Positions 15,650 through 25,802 of a stretch of 64,000 bases of DNA are shown here, piece after piece. Made by a program: the position numbers and the translations under genes. Under the pieces are notes generated by a model. The model saw only the letters and a list, made by a program, of their open reading frames with translations, had not been told where the DNA came from and made no database searches. Source of the stretch: Litoreibacter janthinus (lineage in GTDB: Bacteria > Pseudomonadota > Alphaproteobacteria > Rhodobacterales > Rhodobacteraceae). How positions within the stretch are numbered: the first letter of the stretch is position 1; each line of letters opens with the position of its first letter. The DNA lies in NCBI RefSeq assembly GCF_900111945.1, contig NZ_FOYO01000001.1, forward strand, positions 1,371,751-1,435,750, given 5' to 3'.

Positions 15650-16339
15650 ATGTACGACAAAAACGCAGACGCCTCCCCGTTTAACGCATTGCCGCCTGCG
15701 GTCATCGCATTGGCGGTCATCCTCGCGGGGGTCGAACTCATCTTCCAAGCAGGCGAAAGCGGCCTTGTCGGCGGGGCGCAAGCCGTCGGCTGGCGGCTGA
15801 CATCGCTGGAGGATTACGCCTTCTTTGGTCCGATCTGGGACGCGATGGTCGAAAAGCGCTACTTCCCGATGGAGCATATGCAGCGCTTTGTGACCTATCC
15901 TTTTGTGCATGGCAGCTTTACCCACGCGGCCTTTGCCGTTGTGATCGTGCTGGCCATCGGCAAGGCCGTGGGCGAGATATTCTCGGCGCTGGCGTTCCTC
16001 GCGGTGTTCATGCTCAGCTCGATCTTCGGCGCGCTGATCTACGCGTTGGTGACCGAGACACAGCAGCCGTTGTTCGGGGCCTATCCCGGCGCATACGGGT
16101 TGATCGGGGCGTTTACGTTCCTGCTTTGGGTCAATCTGGCTGCCGTGGGCGCGAACTCCATGCGGGCCTTCACATTGATCGGCTTCCTGATGCTGTTCCA
16201 GTTGGTTTTCGGGCTGCTGTTCGGCGGCGGCTATGACTGGGTGGCCGATGTGGCGGGCTTCGTGGCGGGCTTCTTGCTGTCCTTTGTGCTGAGCCCCGGC
16301 GGGTGGGGCCACGTGCTGGCGAAGCTGCGCAAGCGCTAG
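15650..16339 (+). CDS. Rhomboid-family membrane protein lacking the catalytic Ser and His
   Basis: A 229-residue six-helix rhomboid-like protein. The start at 15650 gives MYDKNADASPFNALPPAV; the 33-residue upstream extension overlaps trpS and is unlikely. The expected GxSG motif is G143-A144-Y145-P, so the nucleophilic Ser is Tyr. The helix-6 position that normally carries the catalytic His is D200, in WVADVAGFVAG. The surrounding GLIGAF and the last-helix AGFVAGF packing motifs are kept. It is therefore probably a pseudoprotease that binds membrane proteins rather than cutting them. It ends sharing a CTAG with convergent murJ. Confidence 0.82.
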   Translation: MYDKNADASPFNALPPAVIALAVILAGVELIFQAGESGLVGGAQAVGWRLTSLEDYAFFGPIWDAMVEKRYFPMEHMQRFVTYPFVHGSFTHAAFAVVIVLAIGKAVGEIFSALAFLAVFMLSSIFGALIYALVTETQQPLFGAYPGAYGLIGAFTFLLWVNLAAVGANSMRAFTLIGFLMLFQLVFGLLFGGGYDWVADVAGFVAGFLLSFVLSPGGWGHVLAKLRKR

Positions 16340-17877
16340 CGTTTCAGGCTGCGTTTTAGATCGGCTGGGCGGAACGCGCCAAGTGCTTTGCCGATGACGC
16401 CATAGAAAGCGCCGCCTGACACGAGCAAGATCGTCAGCGCCAGATAGCGCCATGCCCCCATCTCGAATACCGGTGTCAGGAGCATATGTGCGCCGTAAAG
16501 GAACGCGCCCATCAGCACGGCCGCAGCGATGATGCGCGGCGCGCGGGTGCGGAAGCGTGCATCAAAGGTCGCGGCCTGACCGAAGTCCCGCGAGTAGCGC
16601 CACAACAGCCACGCCATTGCCCAGCCAGCCAACGAGGTCGCCAAGGCGGCGGCGAGATAGTCGAGCCAAGCCCAAAGCCCCACTGCTACTACCGCGTTGA
16701 TTACCATGGCTGCGATGGCGAAATAAAACGGTCGTTTTGTGTCTTCGCGCGCGAAATAGAGCGGCTGGAATATCTTTTGCAAAACGAAGGCGGGCAGCCC
16801 CATTCCGTAGATCGCAACAGCCAGCGCAGTGGCTGCTGTGTCCTCCGCCGTGAAGCGGCCGCGTTCGAACAGCACCGAGATCATCGGCGAGGGGATGACC
16901 ATCAGGGCCACGGCACATGGCACCGTCAAGGCAAGCGCCACCTCGCCCGCGCGGCTGAGCGCGTCTTGCCCCCCAGCAACGTCGTCGGCTTGCAGGCGAC
17001 GCGAAAGCTCTGGCAGCAATACGACCCCAATGGCGATCGCAACCACTCCCAAGGGCAGCTGATACAGGCGGTCAGCGTAATTCACCCAGGCTATCGCGCC
17101 TTCGGTCCAGCTTGCCACGTTGCGGCCTACCAGCAGGTTCACTTGCACCACACCACCCGCCAAAGCGGCAGGGGCGGCGATGATAGCGAGGCGTTTAAGC
17201 TCTGGCGTAAGACGTGGGCGGCGCGGAACAAGGCGGTAGCCAGCGCGAGCGGCAGCCCACCACACCAGCGCAAGCTGTGCGATGCCCGCAACAGGGACGG
17301 TCCACGCGAGGGTCAAGCCAATGTCGGCACCCGACAGCCACGCAACGCTGAGCGCCACAATGAACAAGACGTTGAGCAAGACCGGTGCGGCTGCGGCGGC
17401 GACAAACCGGCCCGTGGCATTCAAGACACCCGAAAGCAGCGCTGCGAGCGAAATGAACAAGATGTAGGGGAACGCGATGCGGCCAAACAAGGTTGCCAAT
17501 TCGAACCGTTCATCCGCGATGAAGCCTGATGCCATCAGCAAAACCAGGCCCGGCATGAAGATTTGCGCGATCACCGTAAAGATAATCAGCAGCGTTCCCA
17601 AGCCGGTGAAGGCGTCACGCGCAAAGGTGAGCGGCTCGTCGCCCGATTCCACCTTTTTGGAGAACATCGGCACAAACGCCATGTTGAACGCGCCCTCAGC
17701 AAAGAAACGGCGGAACATGTTGGGAAGTGAGAAAGCGATCAAAAACGCTTCGGCCACGGGGCCGGCCCCAAGGAAGCCCGCGATCAGCACATCGCGCACA
17801 AAGCCCAAGATGCGCGACAACAGGGTCCATAGCCCGACAGTCGCAAAGCCGCGCAAAAGTCGGTTGGGCTGGCTCAT
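16336..17877 (-). CDS. murJ: Lipid II flippase MurJ
   Basis: A 513-residue polytopic protein (about 14 membrane helices) of the MOP superfamily that moves lipid II across the inner membrane for peptidoglycan synthesis. The family start is visible as FATVGLWTLLSRILGFVRDV, followed by FSLPNMFRRFFAEGAFNMAF. Its start codon overlaps the stop of glnD by four bases (ATGA), an arrangement of glnD and murJ familiar in Rhodobacterales. Confidence 0.95.
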   Translation of the reverse strand: MSQPNRLLRGFATVGLWTLLSRILGFVRDVLIAGFLGAGPVAEAFLIAFSLPNMFRRFFAEGAFNMAFVPMFSKKVESGDEPLTFARDAFTGLGTLLIIFTVIAQIFMPGLVLLMASGFIADERFELATLFGRIAFPYILFISLAALLSGVLNATGRFVAAAAAPVLLNVLFIVALSVAWLSGADIGLTLAWTVPVAGIAQLALVWWAAARAGYRLVPRRPRLTPELKRLAIIAAPAALAGGVVQVNLLVGRNVASWTEGAIAWVNYADRLYQLPLGVVAIAIGVVLLPELSRRLQADDVAGGQDALSRAGEVALALTVPCAVALMVIPSPMISVLFERGRFTAEDTAATALAVAIYGMGLPAFVLQKIFQPLYFAREDTKRPFYFAIAAMVINAVVAVGLWAWLDYLAAALATSLAGWAMAWLLWRYSRDFGQAATFDARFRTRAPRIIAAAVLMGAFLYGAHMLLTPVFEMGAWRYLALTILLVSGGAFYGVIGKALGAFRPADLKRSLKR

Positions 17878-20693
17878 GCGCGTGACCGCTCGGTGCCACG
17901 GGTGATGGCGTCGCGCAGTTTGCGCTCGATCGAGTATTGTTTGGACGCCGAATGGAATTTCAGCCCGAACATGTCTTTCACATAGAAGGTATCCACGACC
18001 TGCGCGCCATAGGTCGCAATCACCGCCGAGGCGATCTGGATATTGGCCTCCGACAGGGTGCGGCTGAGGTCATACAGCAGCCCCGGGCGGTCGCGGGTGT
18101 CGACCTCGATGATCGTGTAGATTTCGGAGCCCTCGTTGTCGAACGTCACCGATGTCGGCACAACGAAGGGCCGCTCGCGCTTTTTGATCTTGTCGCGCGG
18201 GGCCAGAGCTTCGCGGGCCAAAACTTCACCCATCAGGGTTTTGTGGATCATTGTCTTAAGGCGCGGCAGGCGGCCTATGTCATAGGGGTGTCCGTCCCCG
18301 TCCTGAATCCAAAATGCGGCCGTCGCAAAACCGTCTTTGCTGGTATAGGTCCGTGCGTCCACGACATTGGCCCCGACCAATGCCAAGGCCCCGCACATGC
18401 GCGCAAAGATGCCCGGGTGGTCGGCCATGGCAAAGCACGCGCGGGTGGCGTCGCGATCTTCGTCAGGGGTCAGTTCGATCCGAATTTCATCGGTCGGGAT
18501 GTCGAGCAGCAGCTTGGCAAAATCCACATGGGCGGTGACGTGCAGCCCCTGCCAGTAAGGCGGGTAATGGCGCGCGATCTCACGGTTGAGGTCCTTTTTA
18601 TCCCAATCCGGCAAAGCGGTGCGCAGGTTCTTTTTGGCTTCGGAGCCGCGTTCCTCGCGGTTGAGCGCCTCCATACCTTCCTGAAGGCCACGTTTGGTCT
18701 GCCGGTAGAGCGCGCGGATCAGCGACGCCTTCCAGTTGTTCCAGACGTCCGGCCCAACACCGCGGATGTCACACACGGTAAGCACGCAAAGCAGGTCCAA
18801 CCGCTTCACGGTTTTGACGGCTTTAGCAAAGTCCCGAACAGTGCGCGGGTCAGCGATGTCGCGCTTTTGCGCCATGTCGGACATTAAAAGATGATAGCGC
18901 ACCAGCCATTCGACGGTTTCGCATTCATCTTTGTTCAACCCAAGGCGCGGCGCGATATAGCGCGCCATTTTTGCGCCAAGAATCGCGTGATCCTCGTCGC
19001 GTCCTTTGCCGATGTCATGCAACAGCAGAGCCACATAAAGCACCTTGCGGTTCACACCGCGCTTTAGAATTCCGGAAGCGACAGGCAACTCTTCGATCAA
19101 CTCTTCACGCTCGATCTGCGCAAGGTGGGAGATCGTCTGAATCGTGTGCTCGTCGACCGTATAGGAGTGATACATATTGAACTGCATCATCGCGACGATG
19201 GTCTGAAAATCGGGGATGAAAGCCCCGAGTGCGCCCAACTCGTTCATGCGGCGCAAAGCACGTTCTGGGTTGCCGTGTTTCAACAGCGTCCCAAGGAAAA
19301 TGCGTGCGGCGTCCTTGTTGCCCTCCAGCCCACGGATCGCATCCAGATTGGCCGCAATCAGCCGCATCATGTCTGGGTGGATGAGGTAACCGGTGCGCAG
19401 TGCCTCCTCGAACACTTGCAATAGGTTCAGCGGGTCTTTGAGAAAGCTGCGCTTGTTGGCAACGTCGATGCGGTTCTGGCGCAGCTTGTAGCCCGGCTTG
19501 AGACGTTTGCGGCGCGCGTTGCGCAGGAAGCCGATGATTGCAGGCTCTTGCTTGACGTGGCGGGCTTCCAGATCGGTCAGCAGGATGCGGGTCAATTCGC
19601 CCACACGGGTGGCGTGACGGAAGTAATCCTGCATGAAATGCTCGACCGCGCGACGCCCCCCCTTGTCCTCGTAGCCCATGCGGTCCGCCACCTCGACCTG
19701 TAGGTCGAAGGTCAGTTGCTCCGTCGCGCGGTTGGCAATCAGGTGCATATGCGCGCGGGTGGCCCACAAGAAGCGGTCGGCGAGGCGAAAATTGTCCAAC
19801 TCGTCCTGTGTGAACACTTTGAGTTCAACCAGCGCGTCGACGGTTTTGACCCGTTTCACGTATTTGGCGATCCAGTAAAGCGATTGCAGGTCGCGTAGGC
19901 CGCCCTTGCCCTCTTTGACATTGGGCTCAACGATATAGCGCTGGCCGCCATGCTTTTTCAGCCGCTCGGCGCGTTCTTCAAGTTTGGCCTCGACAAACTC
20001 GGCGCCTGTTTTCTTGAACAGCTTTTGCCACAACTGGGCGTCTAGCTCTTCGGCCAAAGGCGCGTGGCCGTCCACCAAACGGTGTTCCAGAAGGGCGGTG
20101 CGGATGGTAAAATCCTCACGCGCAAGCCGCAAACAGTCCTTCACTGTGCGCGAGGCATGGCCCACCTTCAGCTTCAAATCCCAAAGGATGTAGAGCATGG
20201 ATTCGATCACGCTCTCGGCCCAAGGTGTGATTTTGTATGGCGTCAGAAACAGCAGATCGACATCGGAAAATGGGGCCATTTCCCCACGCCCATAGCCGCC
20301 CACAGCCAGCACCGACAGCCGCTCGGACTCGGTGGGGTTGGAAATCGGATGCAGGTGTTTTTGCGCGATATAGAACGCAGCGCGCACCAGCCCATCCGTC
20401 AAATAGGTGTAAGATCGGCACAGGCGTCGCGCCGCCAGTGGCTCCTTCTCAAAGGCAACGGCAATCTTTGCACGCCCCGCAGTTTGAGCTTTGGCCAACG
20501 CGCCGACTGTTGCCTTGCGCAGGTCTTTCGCGTCGCTGCAGGAGGCCGCGCATGCGTCAAGCTCCGCCAGTAGGGCTTCGCTGTCCAGAAGGTCATGCGC
20601 GGGGCAAATCAGATCGCCCCGCGCAGTCGGTGTAATTTCGGATTGGGACGGCTCAGAAGCCGCCGAAGCCGAAGGATTTTGGTGCGGGATCAA
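17874..20693 (-). CDS. glnD: [Protein-PII] uridylyltransferase / uridylyl-removing enzyme
   Basis: A 939-residue nitrogen sensor that uridylylates and deuridylylates PII proteins in response to glutamine. The nucleotidyltransferase motif LAVGGYGRGEMAPFSDVDLL is at about residues 129-148, an HD domain with LLHDIGKGRDEDH follows near the middle, and two ACT domains occupy the C-terminus (FARMCGALALVGANVVDART and DTRDRPGLLYDLSRTLSEAN). The start is a TTG, 41 bases inside the preceding LpoA-like gene. No ATG lies nearby, so the exact start is uncertain. Confidence 0.95.
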   Translation of the reverse strand: MIPHQNPSASAASEPSQSEITPTARGDLICPAHDLLDSEALLAELDACAASCSDAKDLRKATVGALAKAQTAGRAKIAVAFEKEPLAARRLCRSYTYLTDGLVRAAFYIAQKHLHPISNPTESERLSVLAVGGYGRGEMAPFSDVDLLFLTPYKITPWAESVIESMLYILWDLKLKVGHASRTVKDCLRLAREDFTIRTALLEHRLVDGHAPLAEELDAQLWQKLFKKTGAEFVEAKLEERAERLKKHGGQRYIVEPNVKEGKGGLRDLQSLYWIAKYVKRVKTVDALVELKVFTQDELDNFRLADRFLWATRAHMHLIANRATEQLTFDLQVEVADRMGYEDKGGRRAVEHFMQDYFRHATRVGELTRILLTDLEARHVKQEPAIIGFLRNARRKRLKPGYKLRQNRIDVANKRSFLKDPLNLLQVFEEALRTGYLIHPDMMRLIAANLDAIRGLEGNKDAARIFLGTLLKHGNPERALRRMNELGALGAFIPDFQTIVAMMQFNMYHSYTVDEHTIQTISHLAQIEREELIEELPVASGILKRGVNRKVLYVALLLHDIGKGRDEDHAILGAKMARYIAPRLGLNKDECETVEWLVRYHLLMSDMAQKRDIADPRTVRDFAKAVKTVKRLDLLCVLTVCDIRGVGPDVWNNWKASLIRALYRQTKRGLQEGMEALNREERGSEAKKNLRTALPDWDKKDLNREIARHYPPYWQGLHVTAHVDFAKLLLDIPTDEIRIELTPDEDRDATRACFAMADHPGIFARMCGALALVGANVVDARTYTSKDGFATAAFWIQDGDGHPYDIGRLPRLKTMIHKTLMGEVLAREALAPRDKIKKRERPFVVPTSVTFDNEGSEIYTIIEVDTRDRPGLLYDLSRTLSEANIQIASAVIATYGAQVVDTFYVKDMFGLKFHSASKQYSIERKLRDAITRGTERSRA

Positions 20694-21831
20694 TAATCTG
20701 GACCTGATTGTTCGTCACTTGGGCAACCGCCATAGCACGTTGGTTCGAGCCATCGGGTTTGAACCGGAATACCCCGTTCACGCCCTTGAAGCCAGAGGAT
20801 TGCGTGAGGTTGCCTTTGGTCATAGCCAGCTTCTTGGATGCCAAGGCGCCGATCGCCGCGATCCCGTCATAGGCAAGACCTGCCAACGGGTGCGGCGCGT
20901 CTCCATAGGTGCTGCGGTAGCGGCTGTTGAACTGCGCCACCGGACCGGGGTCGGGCAATGCGAACCAGCCACCCTGCACACCCGGCAGGGACAGGGTTTG
21001 CGCTGGGACGTCCCAACGCGTCAGACCGATATACTTGGTGACCGCTGGGCTGACGCCTTTCTCGGGCAACAACTGCGCCAGAAGCGGCAGGGCACCGGTG
21101 CTGTCGGATGTCAGCATGACCGCAGTCGCGCCGGAATCTTTGATGGTCTGCGCGATGCCCGGAACCGCAGCGACGATCCCCTGCTCGCTAAACTCAAACG
21201 ACCCGTCGCCAACGATCTTCACATTCGTGCCAGAGGTTGCTTTGACGATTGCAGAGCGCGCGATTTGACCGACGGGTGTGCGCGGGTAGACCACGACGAC
21301 ACGGCTGCGGCCTTGGGCGCTGGCATAACTCATCAGGCGGGACGCGATATTGTCATAGGTGTTGCCGATCACGAACAGATTGCCACCCGCGATGGACGTG
21401 TTGTTGGAGAAGGACAGAAGGTTCACTTTCGATCCGGAAACTGCGACAGCAGCAGCGTTTGCCGCGTCAGAGCGCAATGGCCCCAAGATAATGTCGGCCC
21501 CCGCAGCCACAGCTTGAGTGGCCATGGACGCGGCAGTTCCTGCCTGACCGGCAGTTCTATAGACGGTCAGATTAACCTTACCGGCACCCAGATCGGCGAT
21601 GGCCAGACGGGCCGCGTTTTCAAGCGCACGAGCAAGACCGTCATCGCCCGGCGAGGCAGAGCCATACGGAACCAGAAGGGCAACATTTACAGCGCCTCCG
21701 TCGGATTTTGCGCCACTTGCGCCGCCACCAACTTGGCTCAGGTCGACATCACAGGCCGAAAGCGCAGCGGCAGCCGCAATCGCCAGAACGGCGCGCACGC
21801 CCTTGCGGGCGCTTCCCAAAAGGTTGAACAT
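20653..21831 (-). CDS. Penicillin-binding protein activator (LpoA-like lipoprotein)
   Basis: A 392-residue lipoprotein with a periplasmic-binding-protein fold. The start at 21831, with TGGAG about eight bases upstream, gives a lipoprotein signal ending in the lipobox LSAC. The mature part has VALLVPYGSASPGDDGLARA, LIVMILGPLRSDAANA-like core text (read as ADIILGPLRSDA) and LAYDGIAAI, matching the LpoA family that activates peptidoglycan synthases in the outer membrane. It overlaps glnD by 41 bases and is divergent from rsmI, the lpoA/rsmI pairing seen widely in proteobacteria. Confidence 0.85.
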   Translation of the reverse strand: MFNLLGSARKGVRAVLAIAAAAALSACDVDLSQVGGGASGAKSDGGAVNVALLVPYGSASPGDDGLARALENAARLAIADLGAGKVNLTVYRTAGQAGTAASMATQAVAAGADIILGPLRSDAANAAAVAVSGSKVNLLSFSNNTSIAGGNLFVIGNTYDNIASRLMSYASAQGRSRVVVVYPRTPVGQIARSAIVKATSGTNVKIVGDGSFEFSEQGIVAAVPGIAQTIKDSGATAVMLTSDSTGALPLLAQLLPEKGVSPAVTKYIGLTRWDVPAQTLSLPGVQGGWFALPDPGPVAQFNSRYRSTYGDAPHPLAGLAYDGIAAIGALASKKLAMTKGNLTQSSGFKGVNGVFRFKPDGSNQRAMAVAQVTNNQVQIIDPAPKSFGFGGF

Positions 21832-21943
21832 GTTAATCACTCCATAAGTCCCCACCAAATGGCCGCCGGCACAGCCACACTTGTGGCAAACTGAATACGA
21901 GGTATGGAGTGTCAAGTAAACGTGAAGACGAAGGGCAGGGCAT

Positions 21944-22810
21944 ATGACGGCTGCAAATCGCGTAAATCTGGCGTCAGGCCTTTATTTCATAGCCACACCC
22001 ATTGGGACGGCCCGTGACATCACGTTGCGCGCGCTGGATATTCTGGCCTCGGCGGATGTTTTGGCAGCCGAAGACACCCGCACATTGCGCAGATTGATGG
22101 ACATTCATGGAATCGCTTTGGATGGCCGCCCCATGGTTGCGTATCACGATCACAATGGGGCCTCGGCCAGACCAAAGCTGCTAAAAGCACTGTCCGAAGG
22201 CAAGTCGGTTGCCTATGCGTCGGAGGCTGGAACGCCCTTGGTGGCTGATCCGGGCTATCAGCTGGGGCGGGCCGTGACTGAAGCAGGCTACATGGTCACC
22301 GCGGCCCCCGGCCCGTCTGCCGTGTTGGCGGCACTTTCGGTGAGTGGCCTTGCGACGGATGCGTTCTTCTTCGCCGGCTTCGCACCCACTTCCAAAGGTC
22401 AGCGACAAAGCTTTCTGCGCTCTTTGGCGGATGTGCCGGGCACCTTGGTGTTCTACGAAAGCCCGAAACGCGTTCATAAAATGTTAGCGGATCTGGTCGA
22501 AGTTTACGGCGAGGCCCGCGAGGCGGTGGTTGCCCGCGAGCTGACCAAGAAGTTCGAAGAGGTCCGGCGCGGCACCTTGGCGGGCCTTGTCTCGGAGCTA
22601 GACGGGGTAACCCTGAAAGGCGAAGTCGTCGTTCTGGTCGCCCGTGGCGAAACAAGTGCCTTTGATGAAAAGGACACCGACATCTTACTGAAAGAGGCGA
22701 TGTCGGCGGGGTCGTTGAAGGATGCAGTGGCGCAGGTTGTTGCCACAACCGGTCAGCCGCGCAGGCTGGTCTATCAGGCCGCTTTGCGGCTGGAGAAAGA
22801 AGGAAAGTAG
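21944..22810 (+). CDS. rsmI: 16S rRNA (cytidine(1402)-2'-O)-methyltransferase
   Basis: A 288-residue SAM-dependent methyltransferase modifying C1402 of 16S rRNA. The N-terminus shows GLYFIATPIGTARDITLRAL and AAEDTRTLRRLMD, then YASEAGTPLVADPGYQL, the SAM-binding AAPGPSAVLAALSVSGL, and FFAGFAPTSKGQRQ. It leads the plus-strand run rsmI-yraN, with a 2-base gap to yraN. Confidence 0.96.
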   Translation: MTAANRVNLASGLYFIATPIGTARDITLRALDILASADVLAAEDTRTLRRLMDIHGIALDGRPMVAYHDHNGASARPKLLKALSEGKSVAYASEAGTPLVADPGYQLGRAVTEAGYMVTAAPGPSAVLAALSVSGLATDAFFFAGFAPTSKGQRQSFLRSLADVPGTLVFYESPKRVHKMLADLVEVYGEAREAVVARELTKKFEEVRRGTLAGLVSELDGVTLKGEVVVLVARGETSAFDEKDTDILLKEAMSAGSLKDAVAQVVATTGQPRRLVYQAALRLEKEGK

Positions 22811-22812
22811 CC

Positions 22813-23178
22813 ATGTCACGAACCGAGCGTGGCCGAACAGGGTATCACGCAGGGATCGAGGCGGAGCGCAGTGTCGCGCGGGACTACCTGCGGCGCGGCT
22901 ACACTTTTGCGGCACATCGATTTCGGGGATGCGGCGGGGAGATTGACCTTGTTCTACGCTCTGGCAGTCAGGTGGTCTTTGTGGAGGTCAAGCAAAGCCG
23001 CTCTCATGCGCGGGCGGCGGAACGCTTGGGGCCGCACCAAATGGCCCGGCTGATTGAAACCGCGCGCGAGTTCGTCGCAAATGAGCCGCATGGACAGGAT
23101 ACCGACATGCGGTTCGACGTGGCTTTGGTGGATGGCGTGGGTCGGGTCAGGGTGATTGAAAACGCACTGGACCCTTGA
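22813..23178 (+). CDS. yraN: YraN family (UPF0102) nuclease-like protein
   Basis: A 121-residue protein with a restriction-endonuclease-like core: the helix with the family Glu (GIEAERSVARDYLRRGY), then GGEIDLVLRSG and FVEVKQSRS. Together these give the E-D-ExK pattern. The cellular role of YraN is unclear. It follows rsmI directly, a very common pairing. Confidence 0.9.
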   Translation: MSRTERGRTGYHAGIEAERSVARDYLRRGYTFAAHRFRGCGGEIDLVLRSGSQVVFVEVKQSRSHARAAERLGPHQMARLIETAREFVANEPHGQDTDMRFDVALVDGVGRVRVIENALDP

Positions 23179-23294
23179 TTGGTGCAGCAGTTGAGCGCGC
23201 CTGTTCGCAGATAATGGATTGAAAGCCAGACGCACCTGCCGCATTTAGCACATGCGGGGCCGATAATTGGCCCAAAACCATGGAAGGACAGCGC

Positions 23295-24236
23295 ATGGGC
23301 CTGAAGGTCGCCATTCAAATGGACCCGATCGACAGCATCAACATTGATGCGGATTCGAGCTTTCGGATTGCCGAAGAAGCCCAAGCCCGCGGGCACGAGC
23401 TGTTTTTCTACACCCCCGACGCCTTGTCCTTCGAGGAGGGTGAGGTTTATGCCATCGGCTGGCCGTTGACCGTTCGACGAGTCAAGGGCGACCACTTCGA
23501 GTTGGGCGAACGCCAGAGAATCAATCTGGCCGACTGGGACGTCGTCTGGCTGCGTCAGGACCCCCCGTTTGACATGGGCTATATCACCACCACGCATATT
23601 CTCGACCGCATCCACCCCGACACTTTGGTGGTCAACGACCCGACTTGGGTGCGCAACTGGCCCGAAAAGCTGAAGGTTCTGGATTACCCCGATCTGACCC
23701 CGCCGACTGCCATTGCACGGAATCTAGAGACGCTGAAGGCGTTCAAGGAGCGCCACGGGGACGTAATCCTGAAGCCGCTCTACGGCAACGGCGGCGCGGG
23801 CGTGTTTCGCTTGACGCCTGAAGACCGCAACCTGAATTCGTTGCACGAGCTGTTCTCGGGCATCAACCGCGAGCCGTTGATCATGCAGAAATTTCTGCCC
23901 GATGTGGCCAAAGGCGACAAACGGATCATCCTCATCGACGGGGAGCCTGTCGGCGCCATCAATCGCGTTCCTGCCAAGGGCGAGACCCGCTCGAACATGC
24001 ATGTGGGGGGACGACCTGAAAAGATCGGCCTGACAGACCGCGACCGCGAAATTTGCGAGCGCATTGGGGCGGATCTTAAAAACCACGGGCAGGTTTTTGT
24101 TGGCATTGATGTCATCGGCGGTTGGTTGACCGAGATTAACGTCACTTCTCCCACAGGTATTCAGGAACTGGAGCGCTTTGACGGCGTGAACATCACCGCG
24201 AAGATCTGGGAAGTGATCGAAGCCAAACGCGTCTGA
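23295..24236 (+). CDS. gshB: Glutathione synthetase
   Basis: A 313-residue ATP-grasp ligase joining gamma-glutamylcysteine and glycine. The start at 23295 ([17 protein letters not shown]) follows GGAAGG and fits the family; the 5-codon upstream ATG does not. Visible elements include [37 protein letters not shown], and [15 protein letters not shown] with the Mg-binding Asn. It lies in a neighbourhood of redox genes. Its stop codon directly abuts the stop of convergent comM. Confidence 0.96.
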   Translation: MGLKVAIQMDPIDSINIDADSSFRIAEEAQARGHELFFYTPDALSFEEGEVYAIGWPLTVRRVKGDHFELGERQRINLADWDVVWLRQDPPFDMGYITTTHILDRIHPDTLVVNDPTWVRNWPEKLKVLDYPDLTPPTAIARNLETLKAFKERHGDVILKPLYGNGGAGVFRLTPEDRNLNSLHELFSGINREPLIMQKFLPDVAKGDKRIILIDGEPVGAINRVPAKGETRSNMHVGGRPEKIGLTDRDREICERIGADLKNHGQVFVGIDVIGGWLTEINVTSPTGIQELERFDGVNITAKIWEVIEAKRV

Positions 24237-25739
24237 TCAATAGGCCACACGGTAGCTGACGGCCTCAGCCACATGGGGGGCACGGACGTCGTGGCTTCCC
24301 TCCAGATCGGCGATCGTACGGGCCACGCGCAACACGCGGTGGTAGCTGCGGGCCGACAGACGGTAATGCTCCGCCGCGCGTGTCAAAAGGGCCGCGCCCT
24401 CGTGGTCGGGCGTGGCGATCTCCTTGAGAAGTTCGCCCTCCGCATCCGCATTGACCCGCACACCAGCATGATCCGCAAAACGCGCACGCTGCACCTCCCG
24501 TGCAGCATCAACCCGCGCGGACACTTGGGCGGAGCTGTCGCCCGTGGCAGGCAGATCCAGATCGGTAAAGGCCACCGGTGGGACGTCCAAACGCAGATCG
24601 AACCGGTCCATCAGGGGGCCGGAGATGCGCCCCATATAGTCTTCCCCGCAATTTGGCGCACGGGAACAGGCTTGCGCTGCATCCGTCATATAGCCGCATT
24701 TGCAGGGATTTGCGGCGGCAACCAGCATGAACTTGCAGGGGTATCGCACGTGCGCATTGGCGCGCGCGACGACCACATCACCGGTCTCGATTGGTTGGCG
24801 CAGGGTTTCCAGCACGGCGCGGGGATATTCGGGGAACTCGTCCATGAACAGAACGCCGTTATGCGCCAGCGAGATTTCCCCAGGTTTCGCCCCGCGCCCG
24901 CCGCCAACAATCGCCGCCATGGACGCCGTGTGATGAGGAGTTCTGAACGGGCGTTCACGAGAAATGCCGCCGTCTTCCAATAGCCCCGCGAGGGAGTGGA
25001 TCATCGAGGTTTCCAACGCCTCTTCCGGTGATAGCGGGGGCAAAATTCCCGGCAATCGGGCGGCTAGCATAGATTTGCCTGACCCGGGCGTTCCGACCAA
25101 TAAAAGGTGGTGACGCCCCGCCGCCGCAATTTCCAACGCCCGTTTGGCGCGTTCCTGACCCTTCACATCGCGCAAGTCTTTGGCATGGTCGGGGCGGCGC
25201 ACCTCGCCTGGGCTGGCGACGGGAAGGGGTTTCTGGCCAGTGTAATGCTGGACGACATCCAACAAGGACGCCGCACCAAAGACACGCGCAGCATCGACCC
25301 AAGCAGCCTCCGCCCCGCACTGCTCAGGACAAAGCAGGCTGCAATCTTGTTCCGCCGCAGTCAGGGCCGCAGGAAGCGCGCCGATCACTGGCACCAATGA
25401 GCCATCCAAAGACAACTCCCCCAAAGCGACGGTGTTTTGCACGTCTTCAGTGGGTAAGATATCAAGCGCGGCGAGCAGGGCTATCGCGATGGGCAAGTCG
25501 AAATGCGACCCTTCTTTGGGCATGTCCGCGGGCGATAGATTGACGGTGACGCGTTTGGACGGCATCGCGATGGACATAGCCGTCAATGCCGCGCGCACCC
25601 TATCGCGGGCCTCGCTGACCGCTTTGTCCGCCAACCCCACGATGGAAAAGGACGGCAGCCCGGCGGTCACAGCGCATTGCACCTCGACCAGCCGGGCCTC
25701 GATCCCTTCAAAGGCGACCGTATATGTGCGCGTGACCAA
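24237..25739 (-). CDS. comM: YifB/ComM family Mg-chelatase-like AAA ATPase
   Basis: A 500-residue protein with an N-terminal ChlI/Lon-like domain (SFSIVGLADKAVSEARDRVR, NLSPADMPKEGSHFDLPIAI), a central AAA domain with Walker A GTPGSGKSML and Walker B GVLFMDEFPEY, and a C-terminal Mg_chelatase domain with ARSYHRVLRVARTIADLEG. A four-Cys cluster (NPCKCGY...CSRAPNC) is present. ComM-type helicases promote branch migration during natural transformation. The family start MVTRTYTVAF uses a TTG codon here. Confidence 0.92.
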   Translation of the reverse strand: MVTRTYTVAFEGIEARLVEVQCAVTAGLPSFSIVGLADKAVSEARDRVRAALTAMSIAMPSKRVTVNLSPADMPKEGSHFDLPIAIALLAALDILPTEDVQNTVALGELSLDGSLVPVIGALPAALTAAEQDCSLLCPEQCGAEAAWVDAARVFGAASLLDVVQHYTGQKPLPVASPGEVRRPDHAKDLRDVKGQERAKRALEIAAAGRHHLLLVGTPGSGKSMLAARLPGILPPLSPEEALETSMIHSLAGLLEDGGISRERPFRTPHHTASMAAIVGGGRGAKPGEISLAHNGVLFMDEFPEYPRAVLETLRQPIETGDVVVARANAHVRYPCKFMLVAAANPCKCGYMTDAAQACSRAPNCGEDYMGRISGPLMDRFDLRLDVPPVAFTDLDLPATGDSSAQVSARVDAAREVQRARFADHAGVRVNADAEGELLKEIATPDHEGAALLTRAAEHYRLSARSYHRVLRVARTIADLEGSHDVRAPHVAEAVSYRVAY

Positions 25740-25802
25740 AACTGCCCTCGTGACTGACCCTTAGGGCCACCCTTGCGCAGCTTTGGTTAATGCGAGGTTT
25801 AC

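Noticed and set aside
20491..21894. 467-residue open frame opposite glnD and the LpoA-like gene
   Set aside because: Antisense to two recognisable genes, with no domain.
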